Assembly (NCBI GenBank): GCA_016927115.1
Contig: JAFGNH010000138.1
Coordinates: 1-50,724, forward strand
Length of the DNA: 50,724 nt
Direction: 5' to 3'
Source: Anaerolineales bacterium
GTDB lineage: Bacteria > Chloroflexota > Anaerolineae > Anaerolineales > E44-bin32
Shown: positions 36,906 through 45,654 of the stretch, one piece after another
How the letters are laid out: every line of letters starts with the position of its first letter
How positions within the stretch are numbered: position 1 is the first letter of the stretch
Translations under genes and position numbers: made by a program
Notes under the pieces: model-generated
Told to the model about the DNA's origin: nothing
Seen by the model: only the letters and a program-made list of their open reading frames with translations
Database searches by the model: none

Positions 36906-38150
36906 TTATGAAGAAGATCCGGTTGTCCAGTATGTTGGCTGGCGCAGGATCTGGCGGAAGACTGTTGCGATCCCTCCCATCACACACGAATCCTTCCCAT
37001 GGGTTGCGATAACAATGTCGCATGATTGCTGTGACCATTCCAGGGCTCGATTGGATAACTCCTCATAGGCGACCGGGAGGATATGTTCATGGGCGAGGCT
37101 CAGGATTCCGCCAAATACGATACGTTCGGGATTGAGGATATTGATAAGATTAGCCATTCCGATACCGAGCCAGCGCCCGAGATCATGTAAGGCTTTCAGC
37201 GCGACTTCGTCTTTCTGGTCTGCTGCCTTTACGACCATGGGGATCGTCAAACGGTCCAGGTCGCCGGTTGTCATAGCTGAGAGGAGGGAAATGTTACCGG
37301 AGGTAATTTGTTCCTTTATGGAGCGGAACACGGCCCGTTGGCTAACCAGGGTTTCCCAGCATCCGGAATTACCGCAGTTACATTTATAACCATCAGGCTG
37401 CATAGTCATATGCCCGATCTCACCTGCAAAACCGGACATACCCGGAAGCAGTTTTTCATGGAGAACAATACCACCTCCCAGGCCGACGCCGACACTGATA
37501 AAGAGTACGTATTCTTTGTTCATACCGGCGCCGAAGTAACTTTCACCGAGCGCAGCCATATTAGCTTCGTTATCAATGAAAATGGGAACATTCAATTCCT
37601 GATTCAGGATTTCTCCAACCGGAACATCTCTCCAGCCGAGGTTGGGTGAAAAGATCAGGCTTCCGTTGGAGACTTCGACAAGGCCTGGCAGCCCCAGCCC
37701 GATCCCAAGAATGTTTCCGTGCCCGCGATTGACTTCCCTGTAGGTTTCTCTCAACAGGGTGACCATACGGTTGAGGATACTGTCCATGCTGGTCAGGTGG
37801 CGTGTGCTTTCATATCGTCGTGCCAGAATTTCGGCGGAAAAATTAGTCAGGATAACAGAGAGGAAATCCACACCAATCTCAGCGCCGATAATAAAACCGG
37901 CATCAGGATTGAGTTCGAGGTTTATAGCTGGCCGGCCGATATCGGACGAGGAAGTATCGACGCCCAGTTCACGGACCAGTTCTCTGTCAAGCAGTTCTTT
38001 AACAAGGCTGGATACGGTAACTTTGTTCAGCCCTGTCAGGTTGGAGAGTGTTGAGCGTGCAATGGGGGCGTGGATACGCAGCGTGTCCAGAATCAGCGCC
38101 AGGTTCATTTCCCTCATGGTGGAGTGGTCGATGGATTTTTTTCCGGACAT
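36906..38150 (-). CDS. ROK-family transcriptional regulator (XylR-like)
   Basis: ROK regulators combine a winged helix with a sugar-kinase-like sensor. I place the start at ATG 38150 (MSGKKSIDHST), giving 414 residues; an in-frame ATG at 38210 would add 20 residues without a better site. The HTH lies at about 25-75 (STLSNLTGLNKVTVSSLVKE). The ROK body follows, with GAEIGVDFLSVILT, the sugar-binding GEIGHMTMQPDG and the zinc motif CNCGNSGCWE near 265. It faces away from xylFGH, whose promoter region holds a TTAGT-N11-ACTAA operator. It is therefore the likely repressor of that operon, with a pentose as inducer. The regulator's own promoter is not obvious. Confidence 0.9.
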   Translation of the reverse strand: MSGKKSIDHSTMREMNLALILDTLRIHAPIARSTLSNLTGLNKVTVSSLVKELLDRELVRELGVDTSSSDIGRPAINLELNPDAGFIIGAEIGVDFLSVILTNFSAEILARRYESTRHLTSMDSILNRMVTLLRETYREVNRGHGNILGIGLGLPGLVEVSNGSLIFSPNLGWRDVPVGEILNQELNVPIFIDNEANMAALGESYFGAGMNKEYVLFISVGVGLGGGIVLHEKLLPGMSGFAGEIGHMTMQPDGYKCNCGNSGCWETLVSQRAVFRSIKEQITSGNISLLSAMTTGDLDRLTIPMVVKAADQKDEVALKALHDLGRWLGIGMANLINILNPERIVFGGILSLAHEHILPVAYEELSNRALEWSQQSCDIVIATHGKDSCVMGGIATVFRQILRQPTYWTTGSSS

Positions 38151-38427
38151 GGATAGATATCGCCCTCGGTCTGGTTGGTAAAACTCGGCCGCAATATTGT
38201 ACGTATTCAAATTCTGCTATTGCATAACCCAAGAAAGCATATCAATAAAAGTGAAAGCCAATCAAAAATCCATAAATATTGGATCCTCAGACTAAATAGT
38301 AAGAAAAAACAACAAATATCATATTGAAACGGCTTCTCATAGTCAAGCACCAGGAATAAAAGAGGTTAAAGACGTGAGGAATGTCATGCCGGGAGCATGT
38401 ATTTCGTCGCTAAAGATATGAGTTTGC

Positions 38428-38457
38428 TTGACAAAAATATATTAAATTAGCGATACT
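38428..38457 (+). promoter_or_regulatory. Candidate xyl promoter
   Basis: TTGACA (38428-38433) and GATACT (38452-38457) are separated by 18 bp. The perfect -35 and the adjacent operator make this the best promoter in the region. Confidence 0.6.
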
Positions 38458-38462
38458 TTAGA

Positions 38463-38483
38463 TTAGTAAGTAACAATAACTAA
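38463..38483. promoter_or_regulatory. XylR/ROK-type operator
   Basis: The inverted repeat TTAGT-N11-ACTAA lies at the expected start of transcription, just after the -10. It resembles the Bacillus XylR operator, whose arms are TTAGTTTGT and its complement. The flanking bases are less symmetric. Confidence 0.5.
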
Positions 38484-38668
38484 ATGTCAATTTGGATGGA
38501 ATGTTATTCGGGGTGCAGGAATGGTAAGTGGTACAGGTATGGGGGTTGTGGTTAGACGAGTACGGGTAAACGGTTTATAGTGAACTTCCCGGGGATTGTT
38601 TATTAGTTATCCACAAAAGAGTATTGCGGCCAGAATGGGCTAAATGACTCTTCTTTTTTTACCAGAAC

Positions 38669-38694
38669 CGGTAACGATACCGGAAATGTTACCG
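38669..38694. promoter_or_regulatory. Inverted repeat CGGTAAC-N12-GTTACCG
   Basis: The two 7-bp arms (38669-38675 and 38688-38694) are exact inverted repeats, and a further GTTACCGG occurs at 38717-38724. The 19-bp arm spacing would put both half-sites near one face of the DNA. It may be a second operator for xylF. The binder is unknown. Confidence 0.4.
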
Positions 38695-39058
38695 AAAATT
38701 CAAGCAGGTGCAGATAGTTACCGGGAGCGGGTGGAGGAGCCTGCAGGGCTGAGATCATGAATCCTGATGCGTGGAAAGATCGATCTGTTCTCAGAAAAAG
38801 TAAGGACCTGTCCCTGAAACAGGATTCCCCATTCCCGGACAGTGCCACCAGATCGTTTGGCGCATTCATTCGTGACTCTCTGCCCTGCACTGAACTGATT
38901 TCCGAACTTAGAACAGAATGAATATTGAGGAAAGATACCTTTCATAACTTGCACATCAAAACAATTGAATATTAACAGGAGGTGCTCCAGATAAAACAAT
39001 AGCGTTTGATCCTGAAAAATCCCGATTTTGTGAATTAAGACTGATTGGAGAAGAAAAA

Positions 39059-40258
39059 ATGCAAAGAAAATTGTTTCGCTCATTCCTTTTCGTACTGCTT
39101 GCTGTTGTTCTGATGACAGGCCTGGTCGGTTGTGCACAACCGGCAGCTGAGGAACCGGCAGCCGCCGAATCGGCAGCCGCCGAACCGGCAGCTGAAGAAC
39201 CGGCAGCCGAAGAACCGGCGGCCGAGGAACCAGCAGCTGACGAGCCCTTAAAAGTAGGCCTTTCATTCTCGGATTTCGCAACCGAACGATGGAAGCCCGA
39301 AGAAATCCTGCTGACAAGCCTGCTTGAGGAACTGGGCTATCAGGTGCTTTCCCAGGAAGCCAACCATGATGTCAAACTGCAGAATGACCAGATCGATAAC
39401 ATGGTCAGCCAGGGGATCGTGGCTCTGATTGTTGTCGCAGAAGACGGCGATGCCATTGTCACATCCATCGATAAAGCAGCGGACGCAGGTGTGCTGGTTA
39501 TTGCTTATGACCGCCTGATCAAGACAGACAAAATTGCAGCCTACATCTCATTCAACAATGTCGAGGTTGGACGCCAGCAGGCGCTTGGTGTGATGACAGC
39601 CCTTGATATGGACAACTGGGACGTTGAGGCTAACGGCCCTGCACGGATTGTCAAGCTGGGCGGCAGCCCCACCGACAACAACGCCATTCTCTTCCGCCAG
39701 GGACAGGATGAAATTGTTGATCCGTACGTGGAAGCTGGAGTAGTTGAAATCGTGGCCGATCAATGGGTCGATAACTGGGATGCAGCCAACGCTCTTAAAC
39801 TGATGGAAAACATCCTCACAGCTGCCGGCAATGACATCGACGGCGTGGTCGCATCGAACGACGGTACAGCACTAGGCGCTCTTGAAGCGATGAGTGCGCA
39901 GGGTCTGGCCGGTTCCGTACCGATTTCCGGACAGGACGCCACAGGACCTGGCTGCAACAGCATCGTCCTTGGCGAATTGACAGTCTCCATTCTGAAGGAT
40001 ATCCGTGATCTGGCGCCTCTGGCCGTGAATCTTGTAGACAGCCTGCTGAAGGGTGAAGATGCCGGACTGGAAATGTATACACTGGCGGAATTGACCAATG
40101 ACGACAGCAAGACGGGCGAGGTGCCCTGCTACTTCCTGCCTGTTTTCCAGGTGAATGCAGACAATGTGTATGACCTGGTCGTGGTTACGGAATTCCAGAG
40201 CTACGATGATGTCTATCGTGATGTTGCAGAAGAAGAACGTCCGGCAAGGCCAGAATAG
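39059..40258 (+). CDS. xylF: XylF-type sugar-binding lipoprotein of an ABC importer
   Basis: ATG 39059 lies behind GGAGAAG and gives 399 residues. The lipobox ends in GLVGC (Cys 22), then a linker of repeated AAEEP units leads to the binding domain at about 62. It shows the pattern of D-xylose-binding proteins: LKVGLSFSDFATERW, then NMVSQGIVALIVVAEDGDA, VLVIAYDRLI, YISFNNVEVGRQQA, GGSPTDNNA and PISGQDAT. The paired hinge and ligand positions of XylF are kept, so xylose or a close pentose is likely. It is the first gene of xylFGH and is followed by a stable hairpin that probably raises its message above that of the membrane genes. Confidence 0.9.
   Translation: MQRKLFRSFLFVLLAVVLMTGLVGCAQPAAEEPAAAESAAAEPAAEEPAAEEPAAEEPAADEPLKVGLSFSDFATERWKPEEILLTSLLEELGYQVLSQEANHDVKLQNDQIDNMVSQGIVALIVVAEDGDAIVTSIDKAADAGVLVIAYDRLIKTDKIAAYISFNNVEVGRQQALGVMTALDMDNWDVEANGPARIVKLGGSPTDNNAILFRQGQDEIVDPYVEAGVVEIVADQWVDNWDAANALKLMENILTAAGNDIDGVVASNDGTALGALEAMSAQGLAGSVPISGQDATGPGCNSIVLGELTVSILKDIRDLAPLAVNLVDSLLKGEDAGLEMYTLAELTNDDSKTGEVPCYFLPVFQVNADNVYDLVVVTEFQSYDDVYRDVAEEERPARPE
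39138..39246 (+). repeat. 15-nt tandem repeat encoding the xylF linker
   Basis: About seven degenerate copies of a GAACCGGCAGCCGAA unit encode the AAEEP/AAAEP linker. Copies differ mostly at synonymous or E/A positions. Such arrays can change length by slippage. Confidence 0.75.
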
Positions 40259-40281
40259 TTTGCTGAACGTTCTAACCCGAA

Positions 40282-40314
40282 CCCAACTCTCTGATGTTGA
40301 ATCAGAGAGTTGGG
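40282..40314. other. Perfect 14-bp hairpin between xylF and xylG
   Basis: CCCAACTCTCTGAT and ATCAGAGAGTTGGG pair without mismatch around GTTGA. No T-tract follows, so it is probably an mRNA-stabilising or attenuating element. That would fit the usual excess of binding protein over permease in ABC importers. Confidence 0.75.
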
Positions 40315-40375
40315 CCCTTGTGTATATTATAGACTGAATGAGAATTTATAGCCGCTGTAATAAGAGGAAGAAAAA

Positions 40376-41908
40376 GTGAACAGCGATATTATTCTGGATT
40401 TTCATAATATCATCAAAAAGTTTCCCGGGGTGACTGCTCTGAGTGATGTGACCATGAGTGTTAATCGTGGTGAAATACACGGCATTTGTGGTGAAAACGG
40501 TGCCGGTAAATCCACGTTGATGAAGATCCTCTCGGGTGTATATCCCTATGGGTCGTATTCCGGCAAGATTTATTATGATGATGAGGAATTGAAACTTGAG
40601 AGCCGGGCCATCCGTCAGGCGAGGGAAGAAGGCATTGCAATTGTTTATCAGGAGCTAACCCTCGTTCCAAGCATGACGGTAGGCGAGAATATTTTTCTCG
40701 GAAAAGAACCGACAGAAAACGGCGTTATTAACTGGGATCAGTTGTATGCTGATACCCATAAAATTCTCAGAGAGTATAAACTTGATGTCGATCCCCACAG
40801 TTTGGTAAAACACCTTGGTGTCGGAAAGATGCAGATGGTTGAAATTGCAAAGGCACTTTCAGAGAACGCCAGAATCCTGATTCTGGATGAGCCAACCAGT
40901 GCATTATCCGAGGATGAAATAGACCAGCTGATGCAAATTCTCCGTACGTTGAAAAGCCATGGAGTCACCTGTATCTATATTTCTCACAAACTTGAAGAAT
41001 TCTTTCGAATAACTGATACCATCACGGTTCTGCGTGATGGCAAAGCGGTCATCTCCCAACCCACCAGCGCGCTGAACCGGGAGCAGCTGGTGAAATACAT
41101 GGTGGGCAGGGAAATGAATAAACGATTCCCTGAAGGTAACCGCAAGCCAGGCGAAGTTATTCTGGAAGTAGAAGACCTGTATGCGGAAGACCCCAACGAA
41201 GCAGGCCAGATGATTTTAAATGGGGTGAATTTAGACTTGCGGCGTGGGGAAATCCTGGGGATCGCCGGTTTGATGGGCTCAGGCCGTACCGAACTGGTCA
41301 TGACTCTTTTTGGTGAGTATGGCGAAATCACTCGGGGAACCATCAGGCTGGGTGACAAGATAGTCAGTCCTGGAAGTGCAAGTGTAGCCATCAAGAATGG
41401 GCTTAGCCTGGTGCCGGAGGATCGCAAAGGCCACGGGCTTGTCCTGATTCAATCTGTTTTGTCCAACATTTCGCTTCCCAACCTTGATCAATATTCCTCT
41501 TTCATGCGGATCGACGGCATCGCTGAATTATCAGCCTGCATGAAGCAGGCAAAGAATCTGGATATAAAAGCACCTAATCTTCAGGTTCCCTGTAATACGC
41601 TGTCAGGCGGGAATCAGCAGAAGGTTGTGATCGCCAAATGGCTCATGTCCAGGCCAAAAATCCTGTTGATGGACGATCCGACCAGGGGTGTGGATGTTGG
41701 GGCGAAGTATGAGATATACAAACTGATGAATGAGCTGGCTGAAAGTGGTGTTTCAATCATTATGACCTCCAGTGAACTGGAGGAGGTGCTTGGAATGAGT
41801 GACCGGGTGATGGTGATGTGTGAGGGGAAATCGCAGGGCATTCTGAACACCAGTGAAGCCACACAGGAACGTATCATGGCTATGGCAACCGGCATTGACA
41901 AAGGATAA
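40376..41908 (+). CDS. xylG: XylG-type sugar ABC transporter ATPase
   Basis: GTG 40376 follows AAGAGGAAG and gives 510 residues with two fused ATPase domains, as in RbsA/XylG. Domain 1 has Walker A GENGAGKST near 40, the LGVGKMQMVEIAKAL segment and Walker B ILILDEPTSAL near 165. Domain 2 has the degenerate Walker A GLMGSGRTEL near 300, LSGGNQQKVVIAKWL near 408 and ILLMDDPTRGVDVG near 425. The weaker second Walker A is normal in this family. It supplies energy for xylose-type sugar import with XylF and XylH. The xylF-xylG gap holds the hairpin. Confidence 0.92.
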   Translation: MNSDIILDFHNIIKKFPGVTALSDVTMSVNRGEIHGICGENGAGKSTLMKILSGVYPYGSYSGKIYYDDEELKLESRAIRQAREEGIAIVYQELTLVPSMTVGENIFLGKEPTENGVINWDQLYADTHKILREYKLDVDPHSLVKHLGVGKMQMVEIAKALSENARILILDEPTSALSEDEIDQLMQILRTLKSHGVTCIYISHKLEEFFRITDTITVLRDGKAVISQPTSALNREQLVKYMVGREMNKRFPEGNRKPGEVILEVEDLYAEDPNEAGQMILNGVNLDLRRGEILGIAGLMGSGRTELVMTLFGEYGEITRGTIRLGDKIVSPGSASVAIKNGLSLVPEDRKGHGLVLIQSVLSNISLPNLDQYSSFMRIDGIAELSACMKQAKNLDIKAPNLQVPCNTLSGGNQQKVVIAKWLMSRPKILLMDDPTRGVDVGAKYEIYKLMNELAESGVSIIMTSSELEEVLGMSDRVMVMCEGKSQGILNTSEATQERIMAMATGIDKG

Positions 41909-41961
41909 CGCGTAGATCGCAAAGATATCCAAAAAGCCACTACTTTGCAAGGAGATTCATC

Positions 41962-43134
41962 GTGAGCCTATCAGAAGACCTGATTAAACTATTTCGAAAG
42001 AATATTCAGACTTACACAATCATTGTCGCCATGCTTGTGATCTGGGCGTTTTTTGCGTTTTTAACGGGTGGTGCTTATCTAAGTGCCCAGAATTTCTCAA
42101 ACCTTTTCCGTCAGATGACAACAACTTCCTTCCTGGCAATTGGAATGGTATTGGTAATTGTCGTCGGCGGCATCGATCTCTCGGTCGGGAAGGCGGCCGG
42201 ATTTGTCTCTGTTGTAGTAGCCCATTTCCAGGCATACATCTGGTACGACATCATTCCGGATAAACCGATACTGGCGGCTGTGCTGTCCGTATTGATCGGG
42301 CTTGGTGTGGGGACATTATGGGGTGTATTGGAAGGGTATATTATTGCTTATCTGCGGATACCGGCTTTTATTGTGACTTTGGGCGGTCTGTTTATCATGC
42401 GCGGCGGTATCCTGATTGTGACTCAGGGCCGGACCATTCCTGCCAACCAGCCGGCCATTGCGGTGATTGCCCAGGGATACCTTTCTCCTACAATAGGTTG
42501 GATAATCGCTGTGTTGTTCATTGTTTTTCTTTTCTTTAATATGTTCAGGAGTCGCAAGCGAAAGCAGAAATATGGTTTCCAGCTGTCCAGCTTCACTCTT
42601 GATCTTCTAACTACCATTTTTTTCTCTGCCCTGGTCGCCGGATATGTTTATGTTGTAAATCAATACCGGGGGATTCAGATACCGGTTCTGCTAATGGCGA
42701 TAACCGCAATGATCATGGCTTATGTTTCCAACAATACCCGTTTCGGGCGATATGCATATGCCTTGGGCGGCAACCAGGAAGCTTCACGTCTTTCGGGTAT
42801 CAATATCCGGAAGAGTGTATTTTCTATTTTTGTATTGATGGGCTTTCTGACTGGTGTAGCTGGAGTGGTGCTGGCATCTTATGTTGGGTATGGGACGATC
42901 GCAGCTGGTGAAGGATACGAGCTTGATGCAATCGCTTCTGCCATCCTGGGTGGCACTTCACCGTTGGGTGGTGAGGGCACTATCCTTGGTGCTTTGATCG
43001 GAGCACTGATCATGTCAAGTCTGACGAACGGCCTGCAGCTGTTGAATGTGGCGCCTGCCTGGCAGTACCTGCTGAAGGGCATTGTTCTTGTTCTGGCTGT
43101 TTATATGGATGTGTATTTCAAACGCAAACGCTGA
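41962..43134 (+). CDS. xylH: XylH-type sugar ABC transporter permease
   Basis: GTG 41962 follows AAGGAG and gives 390 residues with about ten hydrophobic spans. Family features are FLAIGMVLVIVVGGIDLSVG near 55, RIPAFIVTLGGLFIMRGG near 132, YALGGNQEASRLSGIN near 265 and AIASAILGGTSPLGGEGT near 317. A longer loop with a basic patch (RSRKRKQKYG) near 200 matches XylH-type permeases. It forms the membrane channel with XylG. A terminator follows 32 bp later and ends the operon. Confidence 0.92.
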   Translation: MSLSEDLIKLFRKNIQTYTIIVAMLVIWAFFAFLTGGAYLSAQNFSNLFRQMTTTSFLAIGMVLVIVVGGIDLSVGKAAGFVSVVVAHFQAYIWYDIIPDKPILAAVLSVLIGLGVGTLWGVLEGYIIAYLRIPAFIVTLGGLFIMRGGILIVTQGRTIPANQPAIAVIAQGYLSPTIGWIIAVLFIVFLFFNMFRSRKRKQKYGFQLSSFTLDLLTTIFFSALVAGYVYVVNQYRGIQIPVLLMAITAMIMAYVSNNTRFGRYAYALGGNQEASRLSGINIRKSVFSIFVLMGFLTGVAGVVLASYVGYGTIAAGEGYELDAIASAILGGTSPLGGEGTILGALIGALIMSSLTNGLQLLNVAPAWQYLLKGIVLVLAVYMDVYFKRKR

Positions 43135-43166
43135 GTTGTGTTCGACGGCTTTTCTTCCTCTTTCGG

Positions 43167-43202
43167 AAACAACCGCTGTTTACTTCGGCGGTTGTTTTCT
43201 TT
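43167..43202 (+). terminator. Rho-independent terminator of xylFGH
   Basis: AAACAACCGC (43167-43176) pairs perfectly with GCGGTTGTTT (43188-43197), continuing into TTCTTTC. It is the end of the sugar-import operon. Confidence 0.8.
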
Positions 43203-43269
43203 CAATGGAAGGAGGGAAAAGAGGAGGTATTAATCTGGCAGTGCTGCTCTGCTTATGACATTGGTCGGG

Positions 43270-44847
43270 TTAGCCCCGGTCAGGTCGGGTAAGGTCGGAT
43301 TGGACCCGTAACGACTTTTCCGGGTTGTTGATTTTTTCCGGCTTGTCCGGCAGCAGCACGGCCGCCAGGATCGCAGTGCCTAGAAGGAGTACACTACCCA
43401 GCAGCATACTGTTTCTTAACCCCTGAAGGAATCCGCTGTTCACGTCAGTTATCAGTACTTCGCTGTTTGCCAAACCGGATTCAAGAAGAGCGGCCCGCGC
43501 GCTGAAGATGCTGCTCCGGATTCCTTCAAGCAGGCCCGGGCTCAACTGCAGGTCTAAAACACGGATATGCTGCAGATAGGTTCGATTGACAACTGCTCCC
43601 ATCACGGCAATACCCAATGCGGCACCGATCTGGGCTGTCATCTCATTCATCGCTGAGCCCACCCCCGCCTTTTCTTCAGGCACAGAACCCATGATGGTCA
43701 TGGTTGCAGCTGGCATGGCGGTGTCGATCCCGGTGAACAGGAACAGGAAGCCGAGCAGAATGACAGGGTAGGCGGTGTCTGCCTGCAGTATCAATCCCAG
43801 ATATAAAACACCGATAGCTCCAAGCAGAAATCCTCCCGAGATAGCCCGCCTGATACCCATACGGCGGACGACACGGTGGGATAACATGGATACGATTACA
43901 CTGATCATGGCCTGAGGGATCATAAGCAGCCCTGTTTCAAGTGGTGAATAATACTGAATACCCTGGAAAAACTGTGGAATGAAAAAGAACACACCCATCA
44001 GGGAGAATAGTGTGATAGCCATACTGAAGCTGGCTGTGGCGAAGGCCTTGTTCCTGAAAAAATGCAGTGGAAGCATCGGGTGTTTTGCACGTTTTTCCCA
44101 AAGGAGGAACAGGGAGAGAAGGACGAAGGAAACTGCCAGGCTGATCAGTGTACGCGGCTGTCCCCAGCCTGCTTCGCCTGCATCGATAATGGCGAAAACA
44201 AGCGTGAATAGTGCCAGGATAGAGAGGAACACACCAGGGATATCGGCAGGAGGAGCTGATTTGTCTCTTGATTCAGGCAGGAATAAGGCCACTCCTGAAA
44301 ATGCAATCAAGGCGAAGGGGATGTTGATATAGAAGATGCTTTTCCATGAAAAAACGTCAAGACTCAGAATCCACCCTCCGAGGACTGGCCCGATGCCGAC
44401 GCCCAGCCCGAACATGGCGCTCCAGATAGCGATAGCTTTCCTGTTTGCAGCAGGTTCCGGGAATATTGCAGCAATCAATGAGAGGGTAGAGGGCATGATA
44501 ATTGCGCCGCTGAAGCCCTGCAGTGCGCGCGCCAGAATCAGAACTTTGCTGTTTGGTGCGAAACCGGCCAGGAGGGAAAAGAAAGCAAATGAGGCGACAC
44601 CGAGAAGCAGGAAGCGTTTACGACCGTAGCGATCGCTGAGTGTGCCCATCGTGAGCAGGAAGGATGAAAACACCAGCAGGTAGGCATTCTGGATCCATTG
44701 CAGGTCGCTTGTACTGGCATTGAGTTCCCGTGCGATGATTGGAAGGCTTACGTTGAGGATGGTGTCGTTGATTGTTGTGACCAGCAGAGAGAGGGCGATG
44801 AAGATAAAGCCGATCTTGCGTTGATAATGGCGGTTGGAAAACGGCAT
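43270..44847 (-). CDS. MFS drug-efflux transporter, DHA2 (14-span) family
   Basis: The 525-residue product carries about 14 hydrophobic spans. The conserved loops are TLSDRYGRKRFLLLG (motif A), ILARALQGFSGAIIMPST (motif B region) and GLGVGIGPVLGGWI (motif C of antiporters). Proton-driven export of lipophilic drugs is the family role; the actual substrate is unknown. ATG 44847 follows GAGGT. It sits 26 bp after a MarR regulator gene in the same direction, the usual arrangement for an inducible efflux pump. The C-terminus is basic and soluble. Confidence 0.9.
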   Translation of the reverse strand: MPFSNRHYQRKIGFIFIALSLLVTTINDTILNVSLPIIARELNASTSDLQWIQNAYLLVFSSFLLTMGTLSDRYGRKRFLLLGVASFAFFSLLAGFAPNSKVLILARALQGFSGAIIMPSTLSLIAAIFPEPAANRKAIAIWSAMFGLGVGIGPVLGGWILSLDVFSWKSIFYINIPFALIAFSGVALFLPESRDKSAPPADIPGVFLSILALFTLVFAIIDAGEAGWGQPRTLISLAVSFVLLSLFLLWEKRAKHPMLPLHFFRNKAFATASFSMAITLFSLMGVFFFIPQFFQGIQYYSPLETGLLMIPQAMISVIVSMLSHRVVRRMGIRRAISGGFLLGAIGVLYLGLILQADTAYPVILLGFLFLFTGIDTAMPAATMTIMGSVPEEKAGVGSAMNEMTAQIGAALGIAVMGAVVNRTYLQHIRVLDLQLSPGLLEGIRSSIFSARAALLESGLANSEVLITDVNSGFLQGLRNSMLLGSVLLLGTAILAAVLLPDKPEKINNPEKSLRVQSDLTRPDRG

Positions 44848-44873
44848 GAAAGAGACCTCGGTAGAGTGATTTA

Positions 44874-45296
44874 TTATTCAAGATGCTTCTGCTGGTTCTC
44901 GTGATCAACTATGACCTGGAGGATATCAGAGAGTGCCCATTGTTCCTGTTTTTCAAGATAGGAGTCGAAGAAGGACTGCATGCTGTGGTAATCGCTGGAA
45001 AGTTTTTTACTACCGGCAGGTGTACAAACGAGCAGTGCGCCGCGGCGGTCGTATGGGTTGGGTTGGCGTTCGATCCAGCCAGCCTTCTCGAGTTTGCTGC
45101 TGAGTGCGGTCAGTGAAGCGGGGGTAATATCGAGAGCAGCAGCGAGGGTTTTCATGCTGGTCGGGCCATGGGTGGCAAGATGGTCGAGGGCGAAGAAGGC
45201 CGTTATGGAAAACGGTGTATCCGCATGGCTGGCTGCCCAGGAGAGCAGCAGGTGATCGATTCTAAAGAATAGTCGCCCCAGATTTGTCCGTTCCAT
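44874..45296 (-). CDS. MarR-family transcriptional regulator
   Basis: The 140-residue product has the winged-helix core at about 30-100: MKTLAAALDITPASLTALSSKL as recognition helices and the wing YDRRGALLVCTPAG with the conserved D-R-R. MarR proteins are usually repressors released by small aromatic ligands. It is the first gene of a two-gene operon with the efflux transporter. A strong promoter (TTGACA, 18 bp, TATAGT) lies just upstream, with a TTAG-N5-CTAA inverted repeat between -10 and start, so it probably represses itself. Confidence 0.9.
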   Translation of the reverse strand: MERTNLGRLFFRIDHLLLSWAASHADTPFSITAFFALDHLATHGPTSMKTLAAALDITPASLTALSSKLEKAGWIERQPNPYDRRGALLVCTPAGSKKLSSDYHSMQSFFDSYLEKQEQWALSDILQVIVDHENQQKHLE

Positions 45297-45316
45297 ACGC
45301 TTTCCAATTAATTAAG

Positions 45317-45365
45317 TTAGACAAACTAATGGAAAACTATACTGGACATTGAACCGCGTTGTCAA
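45317..45365 (-). promoter_or_regulatory. MarR/MFS operon promoter and candidate operator
   Basis: On the minus strand TTGACA (45365-45360) and TATAGT (45341-45336) are 18 bp apart. The inverted repeat TTAG-N5-CTAA (45317-45329) lies just downstream of the -10, placed to block transcription. Beyond this, 45366-45654 shows no gene. Confidence 0.7.
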
Positions 45366-45654
45366 GTTCCTTGCAAGCATTTACAGAAACCTGATTGAAA
45401 GCTGGCCGCATCCTGGTTTTTTCCCGCACGAATGGTATACCTGTAAACCCTTATTCATGTTTTTGATTGATTAATATGGAAACCGTTCAGCAATTCAGAA
45501 TAGTGGAGGGATGAAATTTCTATTCCTGGAGGGTGTTTCCGTCACGGAACCGGAAGGATTATTCAGGAGTAATTGAACCGGGCTGTGGAACTACGGCAAA
45601 CAGTAACGGGATTTCCCCCGGACTGTGCCCTGGAACAGGTCGAGCTGAGGCAGC

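Larger units (their letters stand above)
38151..39058. other. Long regulatory region upstream of xylF
   Basis: These 908 bp separate the ROK gene from xylF. They hold a promoter and operator (38428-38483), a second inverted repeat (38669-38694) and an orphan Shine-Dalgarno AGGAGGTG near 38978 with no start codon after it. A 54-codon frame (38757-38921, starting MNPDAWKD) has no ribosome-binding site and is not convincing. If transcription starts near 38463, the leader is close to 600 nt. Confidence 0.5.

Noticed and set aside
38603-38890. 95-codon minus-strand frame upstream of xylF
   Set aside because: No ribosome-binding site, no family signature, and it crosses the inverted repeat. Treated as chance.
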